Shown here piece after piece: positions 28,450 to 39,131 of a stretch of 64,000 nt of DNA (its first letter is position 1; every line of letters begins with the position of its first letter). Under the pieces are notes generated by a model. The model was not told the origin of the DNA. It ran no database searches and saw nothing but the letters and a program-made list of their open reading frames with translations. Location of the stretch: assembly GCF_001854125.1 (NCBI RefSeq), contig NZ_CP017715.1:3720001-3784000 (forward strand). The letters run 5' to 3'. The position numbers and the translations under genes are program-made. This DNA comes from Marinobacter salinus (GTDB lineage: Bacteria > Pseudomonadota > Gammaproteobacteria > Pseudomonadales > Oleiphilaceae).

Positions 28450-29208
28450 TCATCGTATTGTGTGATGCCGTTTGATCAGCTCCCACGCTTGCTGGTAACG
28501 CAGTAATCGTTCCTTGGCAGTAGCTCGCTCGACTGCGCTGATTTGCTGCTGTGCCAGTTTGTCAGGGTGGCACTCGGAGACCTTCTTGCGATAAGCCCGC
28601 TTGACCATATCCGGTGCATCACGTCGTGTGACCCCCAGTAACGCACATGCCTGCTCATAACTTTCGGGCCTGGCGAACTGTTCCGCCTGCGGTGCCCATA
28701 CCTTGCACGCGTAACTTTCAAAAATATCGTCGCTTATCGAGATTGGCAGACCCATCTGGGCGATGGCATCCTCGCACCGATACCTGCGCTGTTTGGCCGG
28801 TCGGCCGTTGAGTTGGGCCGCGTGACACAGGCAAGCCGCCAGCCTGAGAGCGGGCGCTGGTCGGAGCCACTGAGAGAGCCTGAGTGAGAGACCTCGCATG
28901 GCCGGGATGCTTTCTGCCGATTTTCCCTGTTGGAACCATTCGATTGCCCGTCGTCGCTGTCTTGAGGAAAGCTTAAGCGCCTTGATCAGTGCCTCGGCGT
29001 ATCCGATATCAACCTCGGTAACACGGCCCTCGGCCTTGGCAATGTAGCCCAGGAAAAAGAACAGTGGGTGCCGGCATGAGCGGGGTAGGTGGGCACGCTC
29101 CAGGAGTGTGACTGCTTGATGGCCACAGGCGGACAGTTCCCGGAGCAGGCCTGAGAACTCGGCATCCAGTCGGGCGGGTAATGTTGGCTGTCCTGAGCTT
29201 TCGGTCAT
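28450..29208 (-). CDS. TerB-J-domain protein, DjlA-like
   Basis: The ATG at 29208 lies 4 nt before the murU stop; the longer frame is antisense text within murU. The 252 residues contain a TerB-like helical domain (FFLGYIAKAEGRVTEVDIGYAE, about 50-75) and a C-terminal J domain with HPD in SECHPDKL near 215. E. coli DjlA has an N-terminal membrane anchor; this protein has none, so it is probably a soluble DnaK co-chaperone. It is downstream of amgK-murU and likely in their operon. Confidence 0.82.
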   Translation of the reverse strand: MTESSGQPTLPARLDAEFSGLLRELSACGHQAVTLLERAHLPRSCRHPLFFFLGYIAKAEGRVTEVDIGYAEALIKALKLSSRQRRRAIEWFQQGKSAESIPAMRGLSLRLSQWLRPAPALRLAACLCHAAQLNGRPAKQRRYRCEDAIAQMGLPISISDDIFESYACKVWAPQAEQFARPESYEQACALLGVTRRDAPDMVKRAYRKKVSECHPDKLAQQQISAVERATAKERLLRYQQAWELIKRHHTIR

Positions 29209-29212
29209 GGTG

Positions 29213-29902
29213 TCAGTGCTCCCGGGCTCTGAGAACCTGGTCCAGCTGCCGGAGCCGCTCCGGCGTTCCGACGTCCACCCATTCGCCGGGGTGATAGAGC
29301 CCCGAGACACGACCTTGCGCCATGGCTGAGCGCAGAACAGGGCCCAGCTTTCCAGCCTGGTCGTCCAGCCCTTCAAACAGGCGGCGATTCAACAGGCTGA
29401 TGCCGGTGAAGGTCAGTTTATCCGGCCCCTCTTCCGTAAGTTGACCATCCTGCTGCAGATGAAAATCACCTTCCGGGTGGTGTGGGCGGTTATCGGTCAT
29501 CACCAGGAGAGCGTCTCCCTCCTGCGGAGGTGTTAGCAGGGCCAGCTCGAAGTCAGTCCAGATGTCGCCATTGATTACCAGAAACCAGTCGGATGCAGTC
29601 TCGGTCAGTAATGGCATGGCCCGTACGATACCTCCGGCGGTTTCAAGGGGTTCGCCCTCCGGGGAATACAGGAGAGACAGGCCAAATCGGCTCCCGGTGC
29701 CCAGGGTGAACTCGATCTGCTCCCCGAGCCAGGCATGATTGATCACCACCTCCCGGTAACCGGCGCGGTTCAGGTGCTCCAGGTGGTGGACAATCAGCGG
29801 CTTGCCGCCGGCACTGAGCAACGGTTTAGGTTTGGTCAGAGTCAGCGGCCGCATGCGTTCGCCCTTGCCGGCTGCAAGAATCATCGCTCTCAACGGTGTC
29901 AT
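29213..29902 (-). CDS. murU: N-acetylmuramate alpha-1-phosphate uridylyltransferase
   Basis: A 229-residue nucleotidyltransferase with MILAAGKGERMRPLTLTKPKPLL, the signature that binds the nucleotide, LETAGGIVRAMP and INGDIWTDF. Next to an AmgK kinase it is almost surely MurU, which makes UDP-MurNAc from MurNAc-1-phosphate in the cell-wall recycling route that bypasses MurA and underlies intrinsic fosfomycin tolerance in Pseudomonas. It overlaps amgK by 4 nt. Confidence 0.93.
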   Translation of the reverse strand: MTPLRAMILAAGKGERMRPLTLTKPKPLLSAGGKPLIVHHLEHLNRAGYREVVINHAWLGEQIEFTLGTGSRFGLSLLYSPEGEPLETAGGIVRAMPLLTETASDWFLVINGDIWTDFELALLTPPQEGDALLVMTDNRPHHPEGDFHLQQDGQLTEEGPDKLTFTGISLLNRRLFEGLDDQAGKLGPVLRSAMAQGRVSGLYHPGEWVDVGTPERLRQLDQVLRAREH

Positions 29903-30936
29903 TGCTCCCGATCCGGTGCGGGGCCAATACGGTGCGTGATCTCAGGCATGACCGTATCGCTTAGCCATTCGTGGAAATGGCGCAATGCCGGTTGTCTGCT
30001 GCTGGCGGTCAACAGGTAACCCACGGTACGGGGAATGTCATTCAGGTAACCGTGTTTACCATCGCGAAGTGCCAGGCGCGCGAAAATCCCGGCGGCCTTG
30101 AGGTGGCGCTGCATCCCCATGAGTTCGAACCACTGGCGGAAAGTTTCCTTGTCCGCCCGGTGCAGGCCAGACTGTATGCTTCCCTCCCGGAAGACCTCCA
30201 GCCATTGGCATACCTGTTCCTCCGGCCATTCGATGTAACAGTCCTTGAGGAGGGAAGCTGCATCATAGGTGACGGGGCCGGTTACGGCGTCCTGGAAATC
30301 AATGACACCCGGGCGGTCCGACCCGGCTCTGATCAGCAAGTTCCGGGAATGGTAGTCCCGGTGCACCGTCACTTCCGGCTGCGCCAGGGCACTCTCTCTG
30401 AGAATGGCAAATGTCGTATCCAGAAGCGCGCGTTCAGTGTTGCTGAGGTCCAGGCCAAGGTACTGCTCCAGAAGCCAGTCCGGGAACAGTGCCATTTCAC
30501 GATCCAGCAGGGCTGTATCATAAGGGGGTAGCGGATAATCTACCGGGGAGCTGAGCTGCTGTATGGCAATCAGTTCGCTCAGCGCTCCACGGTAGAGCGT
30601 GTCTGCCGTGTTGCCGTTAAGCTGTCCCAGCATGAGCTGATCGCCAAAATCCTCAATCAACAAAAAACCTTGGGCCAGATCTTGCTGCAGGATATCCGGA
30701 ACGGCGACACCATGCTGATGCCAGTGCCGGGCGATGGCCACAAACGGTCCACAGTTCTCGTGCTCCGGAGGTGCATCCATCACAATGAAAGACTCCGGCA
30801 TACCATTGGCAGCGATGCGGCTGACCCGGAAATAGCGGCGGAAACTGGCGTCGCCGGAGACGGGCTCGACGTTCGTCTGTTCAAAGCCGGGGAACTGTCT
30901 GACCCACTCGGTCAGCAAACGCAGGCGGATGTCCAT
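29899..30936 (-). CDS. amgK: N-acetylmuramate/N-acetylglucosamine kinase AmgK
   Basis: A 345-residue aminoglycoside-phosphotransferase-fold kinase. Landmarks are FIVMDAPPEHENC with an ATP-site region, the Brenner-type catalytic loop TVHRDYHSRNLL and the metal aspartate in GVIDFQDAVTGPVTYDAASL. It phosphorylates MurNAc (and GlcNAc) at the anomeric position and hands the product to MurU. It is divergent from lptD, the order seen in Pseudomonas. Confidence 0.93.
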   Translation of the reverse strand: MDIRLRLLTEWVRQFPGFEQTNVEPVSGDASFRRYFRVSRIAANGMPESFIVMDAPPEHENCGPFVAIARHWHQHGVAVPDILQQDLAQGFLLIEDFGDQLMLGQLNGNTADTLYRGALSELIAIQQLSSPVDYPLPPYDTALLDREMALFPDWLLEQYLGLDLSNTERALLDTTFAILRESALAQPEVTVHRDYHSRNLLIRAGSDRPGVIDFQDAVTGPVTYDAASLLKDCYIEWPEEQVCQWLEVFREGSIQSGLHRADKETFRQWFELMGMQRHLKAAGIFARLALRDGKHGYLNDIPRTVGYLLTASSRQPALRHFHEWLSDTVMPEITHRIGPAPDREQ

Positions 30937-31126
30937 GGTTCCGATTACTATCCTGATAAAGAAAAAATGGTTGGGGGCTGACAGCGAAAGTTAGCAGAGG
31001 AGTATAAAGAGGGTAAAACGGTTTTGCAGCGGAGTTTCCGTTAACAACCTCGGGGGGCACGTGTAAACTAGTCGCCTGTTAAATCAGAGCCGCCCAACCA
31101 TTCATCCGGAACAGGAATCTGCCACT

Positions 31127-33511
31127 GTGCCCACTTCCGATTGTCCTCAGCATCTGCCGGTCAGCCGGTTGCAGCGTCGGCTGGGTTCGATGTTGATGGC
31201 GGGAGCGTTCGGCTTGGTGGCGATGCAGGTCCGGGCTGAGTCGCCCCCGACAGCAGCCGAAATTGACTGGCGTCCTAAATCCCAGTTGCCGGCACAGGTG
31301 CGCGACTCGTTGCCGGTGTTCTGCGAAGGCGGTTACCTTCCATCCGGAGAGGTTGACGGTGTCGGAGGCGTGTTCGGCGCTGGTGAGGGTCAGCAGGCGC
31401 CACTGGAAGCTTCCGGTCTGAATGCCCGATATGAAATTGATCGGGAACTGTATCTCCAGGGCGACGTCCGGCTTCGCCAGGGCGCCTTTCAGGTGCGAGG
31501 CTCTGAAGCCCGATACAACCAGGCCGATGGGGCGGTTACGGTGCAGGGTCCCCTGGTCAGCCGAGGCGATGGCTTCCTGCTGACCGGTGAGCGTGCTGAT
31601 TACAACGTTGATTCCGGACGCTTTGACATCAATACCGCGACCTTTCTGCTTCATGGTCCAGAGATGCGTGGCAGTGCTGACAGACTGACAAGGCTGGCCG
31701 ATGAAAGGGTAATGATACGCGACGGGATGCTCACCACCTGTGGTCCGCAGCAAAATGACTGGGCGTTAGTGGCATCGGACATCAAACTGGATCGTGCAGA
31801 AGGATACGGCACTGCCAGGCATGTCCGGCTTGAGATACTGGACGTTCCCGTTTTTTACTGGCCCTGGGCCAGTTTTCCCATCGATGACCGGCGCAAGACG
31901 GGTTTTCTGTATCCCCAGTTTGGTTCCTCCAGTGCAGGCAGTGGCGCATTCCTGGCCGCGCCCTACTACCTGAACCTTGCCCCTCATTACGATGCCACCC
32001 TGACGCCGCAGTATATCCACGGCCGAGGGCTCTTTAATGAAGCGGAGGGCCGATACCTGAGTCGTTTCGGTGAGACGGTTTTGCAGGTTGGCTACATCGG
32101 GCACGATTCCGCCTATGCTGAGGAAAATCCGGGGGAACAAGGAGAGCGCTGGGGGCTCGATACCTCGACCCGCGCCCGGTTTAGCGCGGGCTGGACAGGC
32201 TATGGTGACTTCTCGGCGGTCAGTGACGAGGATTATCTGGGCGACCTGAACCGCAGTCTCGAAATCAATCAGACAACCCACCTGCAACGCAAGGGCGGAG
32301 TACGTTATCAGGATAACCAGCAATACTTTGAAACGTATCTGAACGATTACCAGACGGTTCCTGAGCGGATCGCTGATGTGGACAAGCCATACGCCCAGTT
32401 GCCCGAAATTCTGTACGGTGGTGTCACGGAACTGGGCTGGCTGGAGGCGGGTGTCGAGAGCCAGTACACCATGTTCTACCGGGACAACGAAAACCTCACC
32501 GGTCTTGATCGGGCCAATGGTCAGCGCCTGCGTACTATTCCCGAGTTGGCGCTACCTCTGCGCACTGTCTGGGGCTTCAGCCGGCCGTCGGTCAGTCTGG
32601 ATTACACCCGTTACGAACTGGAGGATTACACCCTCGGGGATGGCAGTTTTGATCGAACAGTTCCGGTGGCGGAGTGGGACAATGGTCTCTTTTTTGATCG
32701 CCAGTCCAGCCTGTTCGATGTGCCCTACAATCAGACCCTGGAGCCGAGGCTGTATTATGCGTGGGCAGACGCAGACGCCAACCAGAACGACATTCCGAAC
32801 TTCGATACGGACATACAGACCTTTCGCTTTGATCAGCTGTTCCAGCCTGACCGCTTTACCGGCGGTGACCGGGTTGGTGATACCAACCAGTTGACGGTGG
32901 CGCTTACCAGCCGTATCAATGATCTTGTCAGCGGGGCCGAACGGGCCAGATTCAGTCTTGGTCAGGTGCAGTATTTCGAAGATCGCGAAGTCAGCCTCTT
33001 CGGTGAGGGCGCAAGTACCCGTAGCCGCTCACCATTGGCGGGTGAGGTGGTCCTGAGTCCGATTGATACTCTGGAAATCCGCTCGTCCGGTTTGTGGGAC
33101 CCCGAAACCGGTGACACCGAGGAAGGGCGAAGCCAGCTGGTGTTTCATTCGGAGGATTACCGGTACCTTGCCAGTGTGGGCCACACCTATAGCAGGAAAG
33201 AGCTGGAACAGTCGGATGTGGCGGCGGTTTTCCCGGTTACGGATCGTGTTAGCCTGATAGGCCGCTGGGTACACGACTCACGGCTAGACCGAACGGTAGG
33301 GTCGCTGGCGGGTATCGAATACAACAACTGTTGCTGGAGTGTGCAGGTGGTGCATCAGAACTACCTGACGGACGACCAGGAACTGGACAGCCGATTGCTC
33401 TTCCAGATCCAGCTCAAGGGTCTGGGGGGCAGCGGTGGCTCGTCAGCCCGGATCTCCGAGGCTATCTACGGTTTTGATGAGCGGGAACGTCGCCGGTTTG
33501 GAACTCCCTGA
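31127..33511 (+). CDS. lptD: LPS-assembly outer-membrane protein LptD
   Basis: A 794-residue protein with a signal peptide (ending QVRA-ES), an N-terminal OstA domain (ASGLNARYEIDRELYLQGDVRLRQG and repeats, about 90-220) and a large C-terminal beta barrel. The conserved NNCCWS cysteine pair near the C terminus and the earlier cysteine in FCEGG and TCGPQQND would form the inter-domain disulfides. It inserts LPS in the outer leaflet with LptE. Start is a GTG with AGGAA 9 nt upstream. It leads lptD-surA-pdxA-rsmA-apaH. Confidence 0.96.
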   Translation: MPTSDCPQHLPVSRLQRRLGSMLMAGAFGLVAMQVRAESPPTAAEIDWRPKSQLPAQVRDSLPVFCEGGYLPSGEVDGVGGVFGAGEGQQAPLEASGLNARYEIDRELYLQGDVRLRQGAFQVRGSEARYNQADGAVTVQGPLVSRGDGFLLTGERADYNVDSGRFDINTATFLLHGPEMRGSADRLTRLADERVMIRDGMLTTCGPQQNDWALVASDIKLDRAEGYGTARHVRLEILDVPVFYWPWASFPIDDRRKTGFLYPQFGSSSAGSGAFLAAPYYLNLAPHYDATLTPQYIHGRGLFNEAEGRYLSRFGETVLQVGYIGHDSAYAEENPGEQGERWGLDTSTRARFSAGWTGYGDFSAVSDEDYLGDLNRSLEINQTTHLQRKGGVRYQDNQQYFETYLNDYQTVPERIADVDKPYAQLPEILYGGVTELGWLEAGVESQYTMFYRDNENLTGLDRANGQRLRTIPELALPLRTVWGFSRPSVSLDYTRYELEDYTLGDGSFDRTVPVAEWDNGLFFDRQSSLFDVPYNQTLEPRLYYAWADADANQNDIPNFDTDIQTFRFDQLFQPDRFTGGDRVGDTNQLTVALTSRINDLVSGAERARFSLGQVQYFEDREVSLFGEGASTRSRSPLAGEVVLSPIDTLEIRSSGLWDPETGDTEEGRSQLVFHSEDYRYLASVGHTYSRKELEQSDVAAVFPVTDRVSLIGRWVHDSRLDRTVGSLAGIEYNNCCWSVQVVHQNYLTDDQELDSRLLFQIQLKGLGGSGGSSARISEAIYGFDERERRRFGTP

Positions 33512-33572
33512 TCTGTCTCAGGACTAACCGCGGACATCATGCCCGCAGCTTACTTATTATCAAGAGGTGTTT

Positions 33573-34916
33573 ATGAAGGCGACTCTTCGCCATGCTGTAA
33601 AAACGTTGCTGATGGTTGTGGCAGTTACCCTGTCCCTGACCGTGCAGGCGGAGCGCAAGCTACTCGACCAGGTCGTCGCCATCGTGGACGACGACGTCAT
33701 CCTTCAGACTCAGCTTGAAACCAGGGTCAGCACCATTACAACCAGGCTGAGTGCCCAGGGCACGGGTCTGCCTCCACGTCAGCTTCTGGAACAACGGGTG
33801 CTTGATCAGCTGATTACCGAGTCTATCCAGCTCCAGATGGCAGAAAAAATGGGCATGCGCATCAGCGATAACGAGCTGAATGAGACCATGACCAATATCG
33901 CCGAGCGCAATGGCCTGACGCTGGCTCAGTTCGAGCAACAGTTGTCCGCGGAAGGTGTTACTTACCGCCAGGCACGCGAGCAGATACGCAATGAAATGCT
34001 GACCAGCCGGGTTCAACAGCGCCGGGTCGGCAACCGTGTGCGAGTCACCGACCGCGAGGTAGAGAACTATCTGAGTACACAGGAAGCCCGTGGCGGCAAT
34101 AATCCTGAATACCGGCTTGCTTATATCTTTATCGAAACCGACGATCCCGCCAGCGACACTGCGGTGTCCGCTGCCCGCGAAAAGGCTGAGAACCTCAGGC
34201 AGGAAATTGCCAATGGTCGGGATTTCCGGGAAGTTGCTGTGGCTGAATCCGATGCCAGTAATGCCCTGGAAGGCGGCGACATGGGTTGGCGGTCCGAGAG
34301 CCAACTGCCGTCCCTGGTTGCTCCGATCGTCCCGGAACTGACCGTTGGCGAACCTTCGCGCGTGCTGGAAAACAACAGCGGGTTCCACCTTGTGATGGTC
34401 ATGGATAAGCGCGGAGGCGAGCAAAAGAAAGTCATTCAGCAGCATAAGGTGCGTCATATTCTGGTTCGCCCGTCCGAAGCGGTGACCGATGCGCAGGCTG
34501 AGGAAAAGATCCGGGACCTTTACCAACAGCTGAAGGACGGTGCCGATTTTTCCGAGCTGGCACGGGAATACTCGGATGACCCGGTTTCGGGTTCCGATGG
34601 CGGCAGTCTTGGTTGGGTTAGCCGGGGGCAGATGGTGCCTGCTTTTGAGCAAGCCATGTTGGAAGCGGATATTGGCCAGATCCGAGGGCCCTTCCGGTCC
34701 CAGTTTGGCTGGCATATCCTGCAAGTGCAGGAGCGCCGGCAGAAAGATATAAGCGGTGAAGTGAAACAGTCAGAGGCGCGGCAGGCCATCTATCGCCGGA
34801 AGTTCGAAACCGAACTGCAGAACTGGTTACGGGAAATTCGCGACGAAGCCTTTGTGGAGTTCAAGGGTGAGTACGCCCAGGAAGAGGCTTCCCAAGGAGC
34901 CAACGATAACTCATGA
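33573..34916 (+). CDS. surA: Periplasmic chaperone/peptidyl-prolyl isomerase SurA
   Basis: The ATG at 33573 with AAGAGGTG upstream is preferred over a GTG 6 nt earlier; 447 residues. A signal peptide ends TVQA-ER. The N-terminal chaperone domain is followed by two parvulin domains, the first from about 185 ([10 protein letters not shown]) and the second from about 290 ([11 protein letters not shown], then [21 protein letters not shown]). It escorts outer-membrane proteins, including LptD encoded just upstream. The stop overlaps pdxA by 4 nt. Confidence 0.97.
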   Translation: MKATLRHAVKTLLMVVAVTLSLTVQAERKLLDQVVAIVDDDVILQTQLETRVSTITTRLSAQGTGLPPRQLLEQRVLDQLITESIQLQMAEKMGMRISDNELNETMTNIAERNGLTLAQFEQQLSAEGVTYRQAREQIRNEMLTSRVQQRRVGNRVRVTDREVENYLSTQEARGGNNPEYRLAYIFIETDDPASDTAVSAAREKAENLRQEIANGRDFREVAVAESDASNALEGGDMGWRSESQLPSLVAPIVPELTVGEPSRVLENNSGFHLVMVMDKRGGEQKKVIQQHKVRHILVRPSEAVTDAQAEEKIRDLYQQLKDGADFSELAREYSDDPVSGSDGGSLGWVSRGQMVPAFEQAMLEADIGQIRGPFRSQFGWHILQVQERRQKDISGEVKQSEARQAIYRRKFETELQNWLREIRDEAFVEFKGEYAQEEASQGANDNS

Positions 34917-35923
34917 GTGGTCTGGTAACCCTGGCCCTGACCGCTGGCGAACCGGCCGGCATTGGTCCGGAACTGTGCCTTGGTCTGGCAGCCCGGCCGC
35001 GCGAGACGGGCATTGTCATAGTTGCCAGCAAGGCCCTGCTGGCAACGCGAGCTGCCTCTATGGGGCTTGATGTCAAGCTGTGCGACTGGCAGCCGGGGCA
35101 GCGACCCGAGACTCGCGAAGGTTGTCTGTCGGTCCTGTCTGTAGACGGCTGTGTCAGTATGGACGCCGGCAGGCTCGAGCCGGCTAACAGTCATTACGTG
35201 CTTGAGACCCTGAAAACGGCTGCCCGGGGGTGTCTGGATGGTGAGTTTGACGGCATGGTGACCGCGCCTGTTCACAAGGGAGTCATCAACGAAGCGCGTA
35301 TTCCTTTCAGCGGCCACACCGAGTTTCTGCAGGAACTCTGCGGTGTTGACCGTGTGGTCATGATGCTGGCAACAGACGAATTGCGAGTGGCACTGGTAAC
35401 CACTCACTTACCCCTGAAGGATGTTTCGGCAGCTATCACCCCTGAGCGGATAACTCAGGTCACCCGGATTCTTGCGGCCGATCTGAGAACCTTTTTTGGC
35501 ATTGAGCGGCCACATATCCTGGTGGCGGGCCTGAACCCCCATGCCGGGGAGGGTGGACACCTGGGCCGTGAAGAAATCGAGATTATTGAGCCGACGTTGG
35601 CCAGGCTTCGGCAGGAAGGCATTCGCCTGACCGGACCGTTGCCGGCCGACACACTCTTCACACCGCACTGGCTGAATGACGCCGACGCCGTATTGGCCAT
35701 GTACCATGACCAGGGCTTGCCGGTACTTAAATTCCAGGGCTTCGGCCGTGCGGTCAACATCACCCTGGGGCTTCCCATTGTCCGGACCTCGGTTGACCAC
35801 GGCACTGCGCTGGATCTTGCCGGCACTGGCAGGGCCGATGCCGGCAGCCTGCACACCGCCATTCGCGTAGGTGCACAAATGGCCCGGTGCCGGAAAGCCG
35901 CTAATCAAGAGAATCGCCCGTGA
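34913..35923 (+). CDS. pdxA: 4-hydroxythreonine-4-phosphate dehydrogenase
   Basis: A 336-residue enzyme of pyridoxal 5'-phosphate synthesis, oxidising 4-phosphohydroxy-L-threonine. Signatures are [19 protein letters not shown] with the active-site lysine, FSGHTEFL with a metal histidine, [13 protein letters not shown] and [11 protein letters not shown]. It overlaps surA at its start and rsmA at its end, a translationally coupled arrangement that is widely conserved in gammaproteobacteria. Confidence 0.97.
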   Translation: MSGLVTLALTAGEPAGIGPELCLGLAARPRETGIVIVASKALLATRAASMGLDVKLCDWQPGQRPETREGCLSVLSVDGCVSMDAGRLEPANSHYVLETLKTAARGCLDGEFDGMVTAPVHKGVINEARIPFSGHTEFLQELCGVDRVVMMLATDELRVALVTTHLPLKDVSAAITPERITQVTRILAADLRTFFGIERPHILVAGLNPHAGEGGHLGREEIEIIEPTLARLRQEGIRLTGPLPADTLFTPHWLNDADAVLAMYHDQGLPVLKFQGFGRAVNITLGLPIVRTSVDHGTALDLAGTGRADAGSLHTAIRVGAQMARCRKAANQENRP

Positions 35924-36753
35924 GCAATAAATCCGGCCATCAGGCCCGAAAACGATTTGGTCAGAATTTCCTCCATGATCCCGGTGTGATTGAGCGCATT
36001 GTCCGGGCAATCAATCCGAAGCCGGATGATGCTATTGTGGAAATCGGCCCCGGCCTGGGTGCGATCACTGAGGAAATCCTGGCGATCAATCCGAAACTCC
36101 AGGTCGTTGAACTGGATCGTGACTTGATTCCGGTCTTGCGGACCAAGTTCTTCAACTACCCGGATTTCCGTATCCATGAGGCCGATGCACTGAAGTTCGA
36201 TTTCAGTCAGTTGGTGGAGAATGGCAAACGCCTCCGCATCATCGGGAACCTGCCCTACAATATTTCTACGCCGCTGATTTTTCACCTTTTGTCCCAGGCC
36301 GGTGTGGTGCAGGACATGCACTTCATGCTGCAGAAAGAGGTGGTACAGCGGCTGGCGGCGGTCTCGGGCGACAACAATTACGGCCGGCTTGGCATCATGG
36401 CCCAGTATTTCTGTAAAGTTCAGCCTCTGTTTGAAGTGGGCCCCGGTGCTTTCCGCCCGGCTCCGAAAGTCGATTCCGCGATTGTCCGCCTGGTGCCCCA
36501 TGAAACCCTGCCGTACCCGGCCAAAGACCTCAGTACGCTTCAGGCCGTGGTTCGTACCGCGTTCAATGCCCGACGCAAGACGCTGCGCAAGGCACTCGGT
36601 GGTATGGTTACCGTTGACCAGCTGCAGGGCCTGGGGATTGATGACGGCCTGCGGCCCGAGAACCTCAGCCTCGCTGACTTTGTCAGGATTGCGGACCTGC
36701 TGGTGGATCAAAAAGTAAGAGAGAGCAGTAACAACGAGGCAGGTAATGACTGA
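35920..36753 (+). CDS. rsmA: 16S rRNA dimethyladenosine transferase RsmA (KsgA)
   Basis: A 277-residue methyltransferase that dimethylates two adjacent adenosines near the 3' end of 16S rRNA. The [11 protein letters not shown] opening, SAM-binding [15 protein letters not shown] and catalytic GNLPYNIS motifs are textbook. Starts with GTG overlapping the pdxA stop; its stop overlaps apaH by 8 nt. The usual apaG gene is not between them. Confidence 0.97.
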   Translation: MSNKSGHQARKRFGQNFLHDPGVIERIVRAINPKPDDAIVEIGPGLGAITEEILAINPKLQVVELDRDLIPVLRTKFFNYPDFRIHEADALKFDFSQLVENGKRLRIIGNLPYNISTPLIFHLLSQAGVVQDMHFMLQKEVVQRLAAVSGDNNYGRLGIMAQYFCKVQPLFEVGPGAFRPAPKVDSAIVRLVPHETLPYPAKDLSTLQAVVRTAFNARRKTLRKALGGMVTVDQLQGLGIDDGLRPENLSLADFVRIADLLVDQKVRESSNNEAGND

Positions 36754-37546
36754 TTACGCCATTGGCGACATTCAGGGTTGTTACGATCGTTTGCGGGATG
36801 TTCTTGCCAAGGTCGATTTCTCGCCGTCCAGGGATCGCCTCTGGGTAGCGGGTGATCTTATCAACCGGGGCCCCGCATCACTGGCAACCCTGCGCTACAT
36901 CGAAAGCCTGGGCAGCTCCGCAGTGGTGGTGCTGGGCAATCACGATCTTCACCTGCTGGCGGTAGCGCTGGGAGGGCACCAGACGCGCAAGAAAGATACT
37001 TTGTCGGATATTCTCGATGCGCCGGACCACAACAAGCTCATTGCCTGGTTACGCCAGCAGCACCTGTGCATCCACGACTCCGAGCGCAATCTGGTCATGG
37101 CTCATGCGGGTCTTCCCCATATCTGGAGCGTTGATCGAGCCATGAGCTACGCCCGGGAAGTGGAAACGGTGATTGCCGGTGATGATGCCGGGGAATACTT
37201 TGCCCGGATGTACGGTAACCACCCGGAATGCTGGCGAGAGACGCTTGCCGGCATGGATCGCTGGCGAATCATCACCAACTATTTCACCCGGATGCGCTTC
37301 ATCGCCGAAGACGGCACACTGGAGCTGACGACCAAGGAGTCTGAGGATAAGGCGCCTGAAGGATTCGCCCCATGGTTCCGGTTCCCGCGACAGGACAGTG
37401 TCCGGGTTGTGTTCGGGCATTGGGCAGCGCTCGAAGGCATAACGGGCAATGATCAATTTGTCGGGCTGGATACTGGCTGCGTCTGGGGCGGAGTTCTGAC
37501 CATCATGAACCTGGATACCGGAGAGAAGATCCACTGTGACTGCTGA
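36746..37546 (+). CDS. apaH: Bis(5'-nucleosyl)-tetraphosphatase (symmetrical)
   Basis: A 266-residue metallophosphatase that hydrolyses Ap4A. Metal-site motifs are [30 protein letters not shown], and [14 protein letters not shown] and LDTGCVWGG close the site. Length matches the family. It starts inside the rsmA stop region, so it is coupled, and a DUF423 gene overlaps its end by 11 nt. Confidence 0.96.
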   Translation: MTDYAIGDIQGCYDRLRDVLAKVDFSPSRDRLWVAGDLINRGPASLATLRYIESLGSSAVVVLGNHDLHLLAVALGGHQTRKKDTLSDILDAPDHNKLIAWLRQQHLCIHDSERNLVMAHAGLPHIWSVDRAMSYAREVETVIAGDDAGEYFARMYGNHPECWRETLAGMDRWRIITNYFTRMRFIAEDGTLELTTKESEDKAPEGFAPWFRFPRQDSVRVVFGHWAALEGITGNDQFVGLDTGCVWGGVLTIMNLDTGEKIHCDC

Positions 37547-37946
37547 ACGCGTAGACACTGGTTCAACCGGCCTGATGCGGGCACCCCTGGTTCTGGGTGC
37601 GGCATTGGCTTTGCTTGCGGTGATGGCTGGAGCCTTCGGTGCACATGGGCTCCGGGGTGCTGTCAGTGAGCGAAGCCTTGAGGTATTTCAAACGGCAGTC
37701 AGCTATCAGATGTATCACGCCATTGCATTGGTATTGGTAACTCTTCTTTCCGGGCTGGCTTTGAATCGCCGACTGCTTGGGCTGGCCGCCGGTTTTTTCC
37801 TGGCGGGTATACTGCTGTTTTGTGGCAGCCTTTATGTTCTGGTGCTTACAGAGATCCGCTGGGCAGGTCCGATTACCCCGTTGGGTGGTGTATGTTTCAT
37901 GGTTGGCTGGGCGATGTTAGTGGCTGCCGCCGGATGGCAGCGATAG
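37536..37946 (+). CDS. DUF423 family membrane protein
   Basis: A 136-residue protein with four hydrophobic segments, the DUF423 signature GAFGAHGLRG near the first segment, YHAIALVLV in the second and GPITPLGGVCFMVGWAM at the end. Function unknown. The GTG at 37536 overlaps apaH; an in-frame ATG at 37575 is an alternative start. It is the last gene of the lptD operon or the first of the thi pair; 46 nt separate it from thiS. Confidence 0.88.
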   Translation: MTAERVDTGSTGLMRAPLVLGAALALLAVMAGAFGAHGLRGAVSERSLEVFQTAVSYQMYHAIALVLVTLLSGLALNRRLLGLAAGFFLAGILLFCGSLYVLVLTEIRWAGPITPLGGVCFMVGWAMLVAAAGWQR

Positions 37947-37992
37947 CGGTGGTTTGCCCGTCGCGCTAAAAAAACAGAGGTAAAGACAGTTT

Positions 37993-38193
37993 ATGCAGGT
38001 GCAGGTAAACGGTGATGCAATGGAGCTCCCGGCTGGAGCGACTATTGTGACCCTCATTGAAAAGATGACTCTGGCGGGAAAGCGGCTGGCCGTGGAGGTA
38101 AACGAAGATATCGTACCCCGTAGTCAGCATCCTGAATTTAGTCTCCACGAAGGCGACCGGGTCGAAGTGGTCCACGCCATTGGTGGCGGCTGA
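37993..38193 (+). CDS. thiS: Sulfur carrier protein ThiS
   Basis: A 66-residue ubiquitin-like protein ending in Gly-Gly (AIGGG), the terminus that is thiocarboxylated to donate sulfur for the thiazole ring of thiamine. [17 protein letters not shown] matches the family start. ThiG, its partner, is 83 nt downstream. No TPP riboswitch was recognised in front of it. Confidence 0.93.
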   Translation: MQVQVNGDAMELPAGATIVTLIEKMTLAGKRLAVEVNEDIVPRSQHPEFSLHEGDRVEVVHAIGGG

Positions 38194-38276
38194 GTCTGAA
38201 AACGAGGCCGGATCCGGACGATTTCGGCCTATTCCAGAGCTTTCCGCTAATACAACCGAACAATTCCAGGAACGTT

Positions 38277-39086
38277 ATGAGCGAGACCCCCGAGATTATG
38301 CTTCCCGAAGACAAACCCCTTGAAATTGCTGGCCGTGTATACGAGTCACGACTGCTGGTCGGTACTGGAAAGTATCGTGACCTGGCGCAGACCGGTGATG
38401 CTATAAGGGCCAGTGGCGCCGGGATCGTCACCATGGCGGTACGCCGAACCAATCTGGGACAGAACCCGGATGAGCCGAACCTGTTGGACGTGATCTCTCC
38501 CGATCATTACACCATCCTGCCAAATACAGCGGGTTGCTACACGGCAAAGGATGCGGTGCGGACCTGTAAACTGGCCCGGGAACTCCTTGACGGTCATGAC
38601 CTGGTGAAGCTTGAAGTGCTCGGGGAAGAGAAGACCCTTTATCCGAACATGACCGAGACTCTGGTCGCGGCGGAAGAGCTGATCAGGGATGGGTTCAAGG
38701 TGATGGTTTATTGCTCGGACGACCCGCTTCTGGCCAAGCGCCTTGAAGACATGGGCTGTGTTGCGATCATGCCTCTGGGCGCTCCGATTGGCTCGGGTCT
38801 CGGCATTCAGAATCGTTACAACATTCGTCTGATCGTTGAAAATGCCAAGGTGCCGGTGTTGGTTGATGCCGGCGTAGGTACGGCGTCGGATGCAACCATC
38901 GCCATGGAGCTCGGCTGTGATGGTGTGCTGATGAACACCGCCATTGCCGCCGCCAGGGATCCGGTCAGGATGGCCCATGCCATGCGGCTTGCGATTGAAG
39001 CAGGCCGTGAGGCCTATCTCGCTGGCCGGATGCCCAAAAAGCCGTACGCCAGTGCTTCATCCCCTATTGATGGCACCTTCTTCTGA
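38277..39086 (+). CDS. thiG: Thiazole synthase ThiG
   Basis: A 269-residue TIM-barrel enzyme condensing deoxyxylulose phosphate, dehydroglycine and ThiS-bound sulfur. Signatures are [17 protein letters not shown], the Schiff-base lysine in [19 protein letters not shown] text ([12 protein letters not shown]) and [13 protein letters not shown] with [12 protein letters not shown]. It pairs with thiS and precedes slmA by 45 nt. Confidence 0.97.
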   Translation: MSETPEIMLPEDKPLEIAGRVYESRLLVGTGKYRDLAQTGDAIRASGAGIVTMAVRRTNLGQNPDEPNLLDVISPDHYTILPNTAGCYTAKDAVRTCKLARELLDGHDLVKLEVLGEEKTLYPNMTETLVAAEELIRDGFKVMVYCSDDPLLAKRLEDMGCVAIMPLGAPIGSGLGIQNRYNIRLIVENAKVPVLVDAGVGTASDATIAMELGCDGVLMNTAIAAARDPVRMAHAMRLAIEAGREAYLAGRMPKKPYASASSPIDGTFF

Positions 39087-39131
39087 TCTGGGGCACAATC
39101 CCGACAACGAATAAACGAGGGCTGGCACCAG

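Noticed and set aside
33660..34724. A 354-codon open frame antisense to surA
   Set aside because: SurA is certain; the opposite frame has no recognisable domain.
37947..37992. A TPP riboswitch before thiS
   Set aside because: The gap is only 46 nt, too short for the conserved aptamer, and no thi-box sequence was seen.
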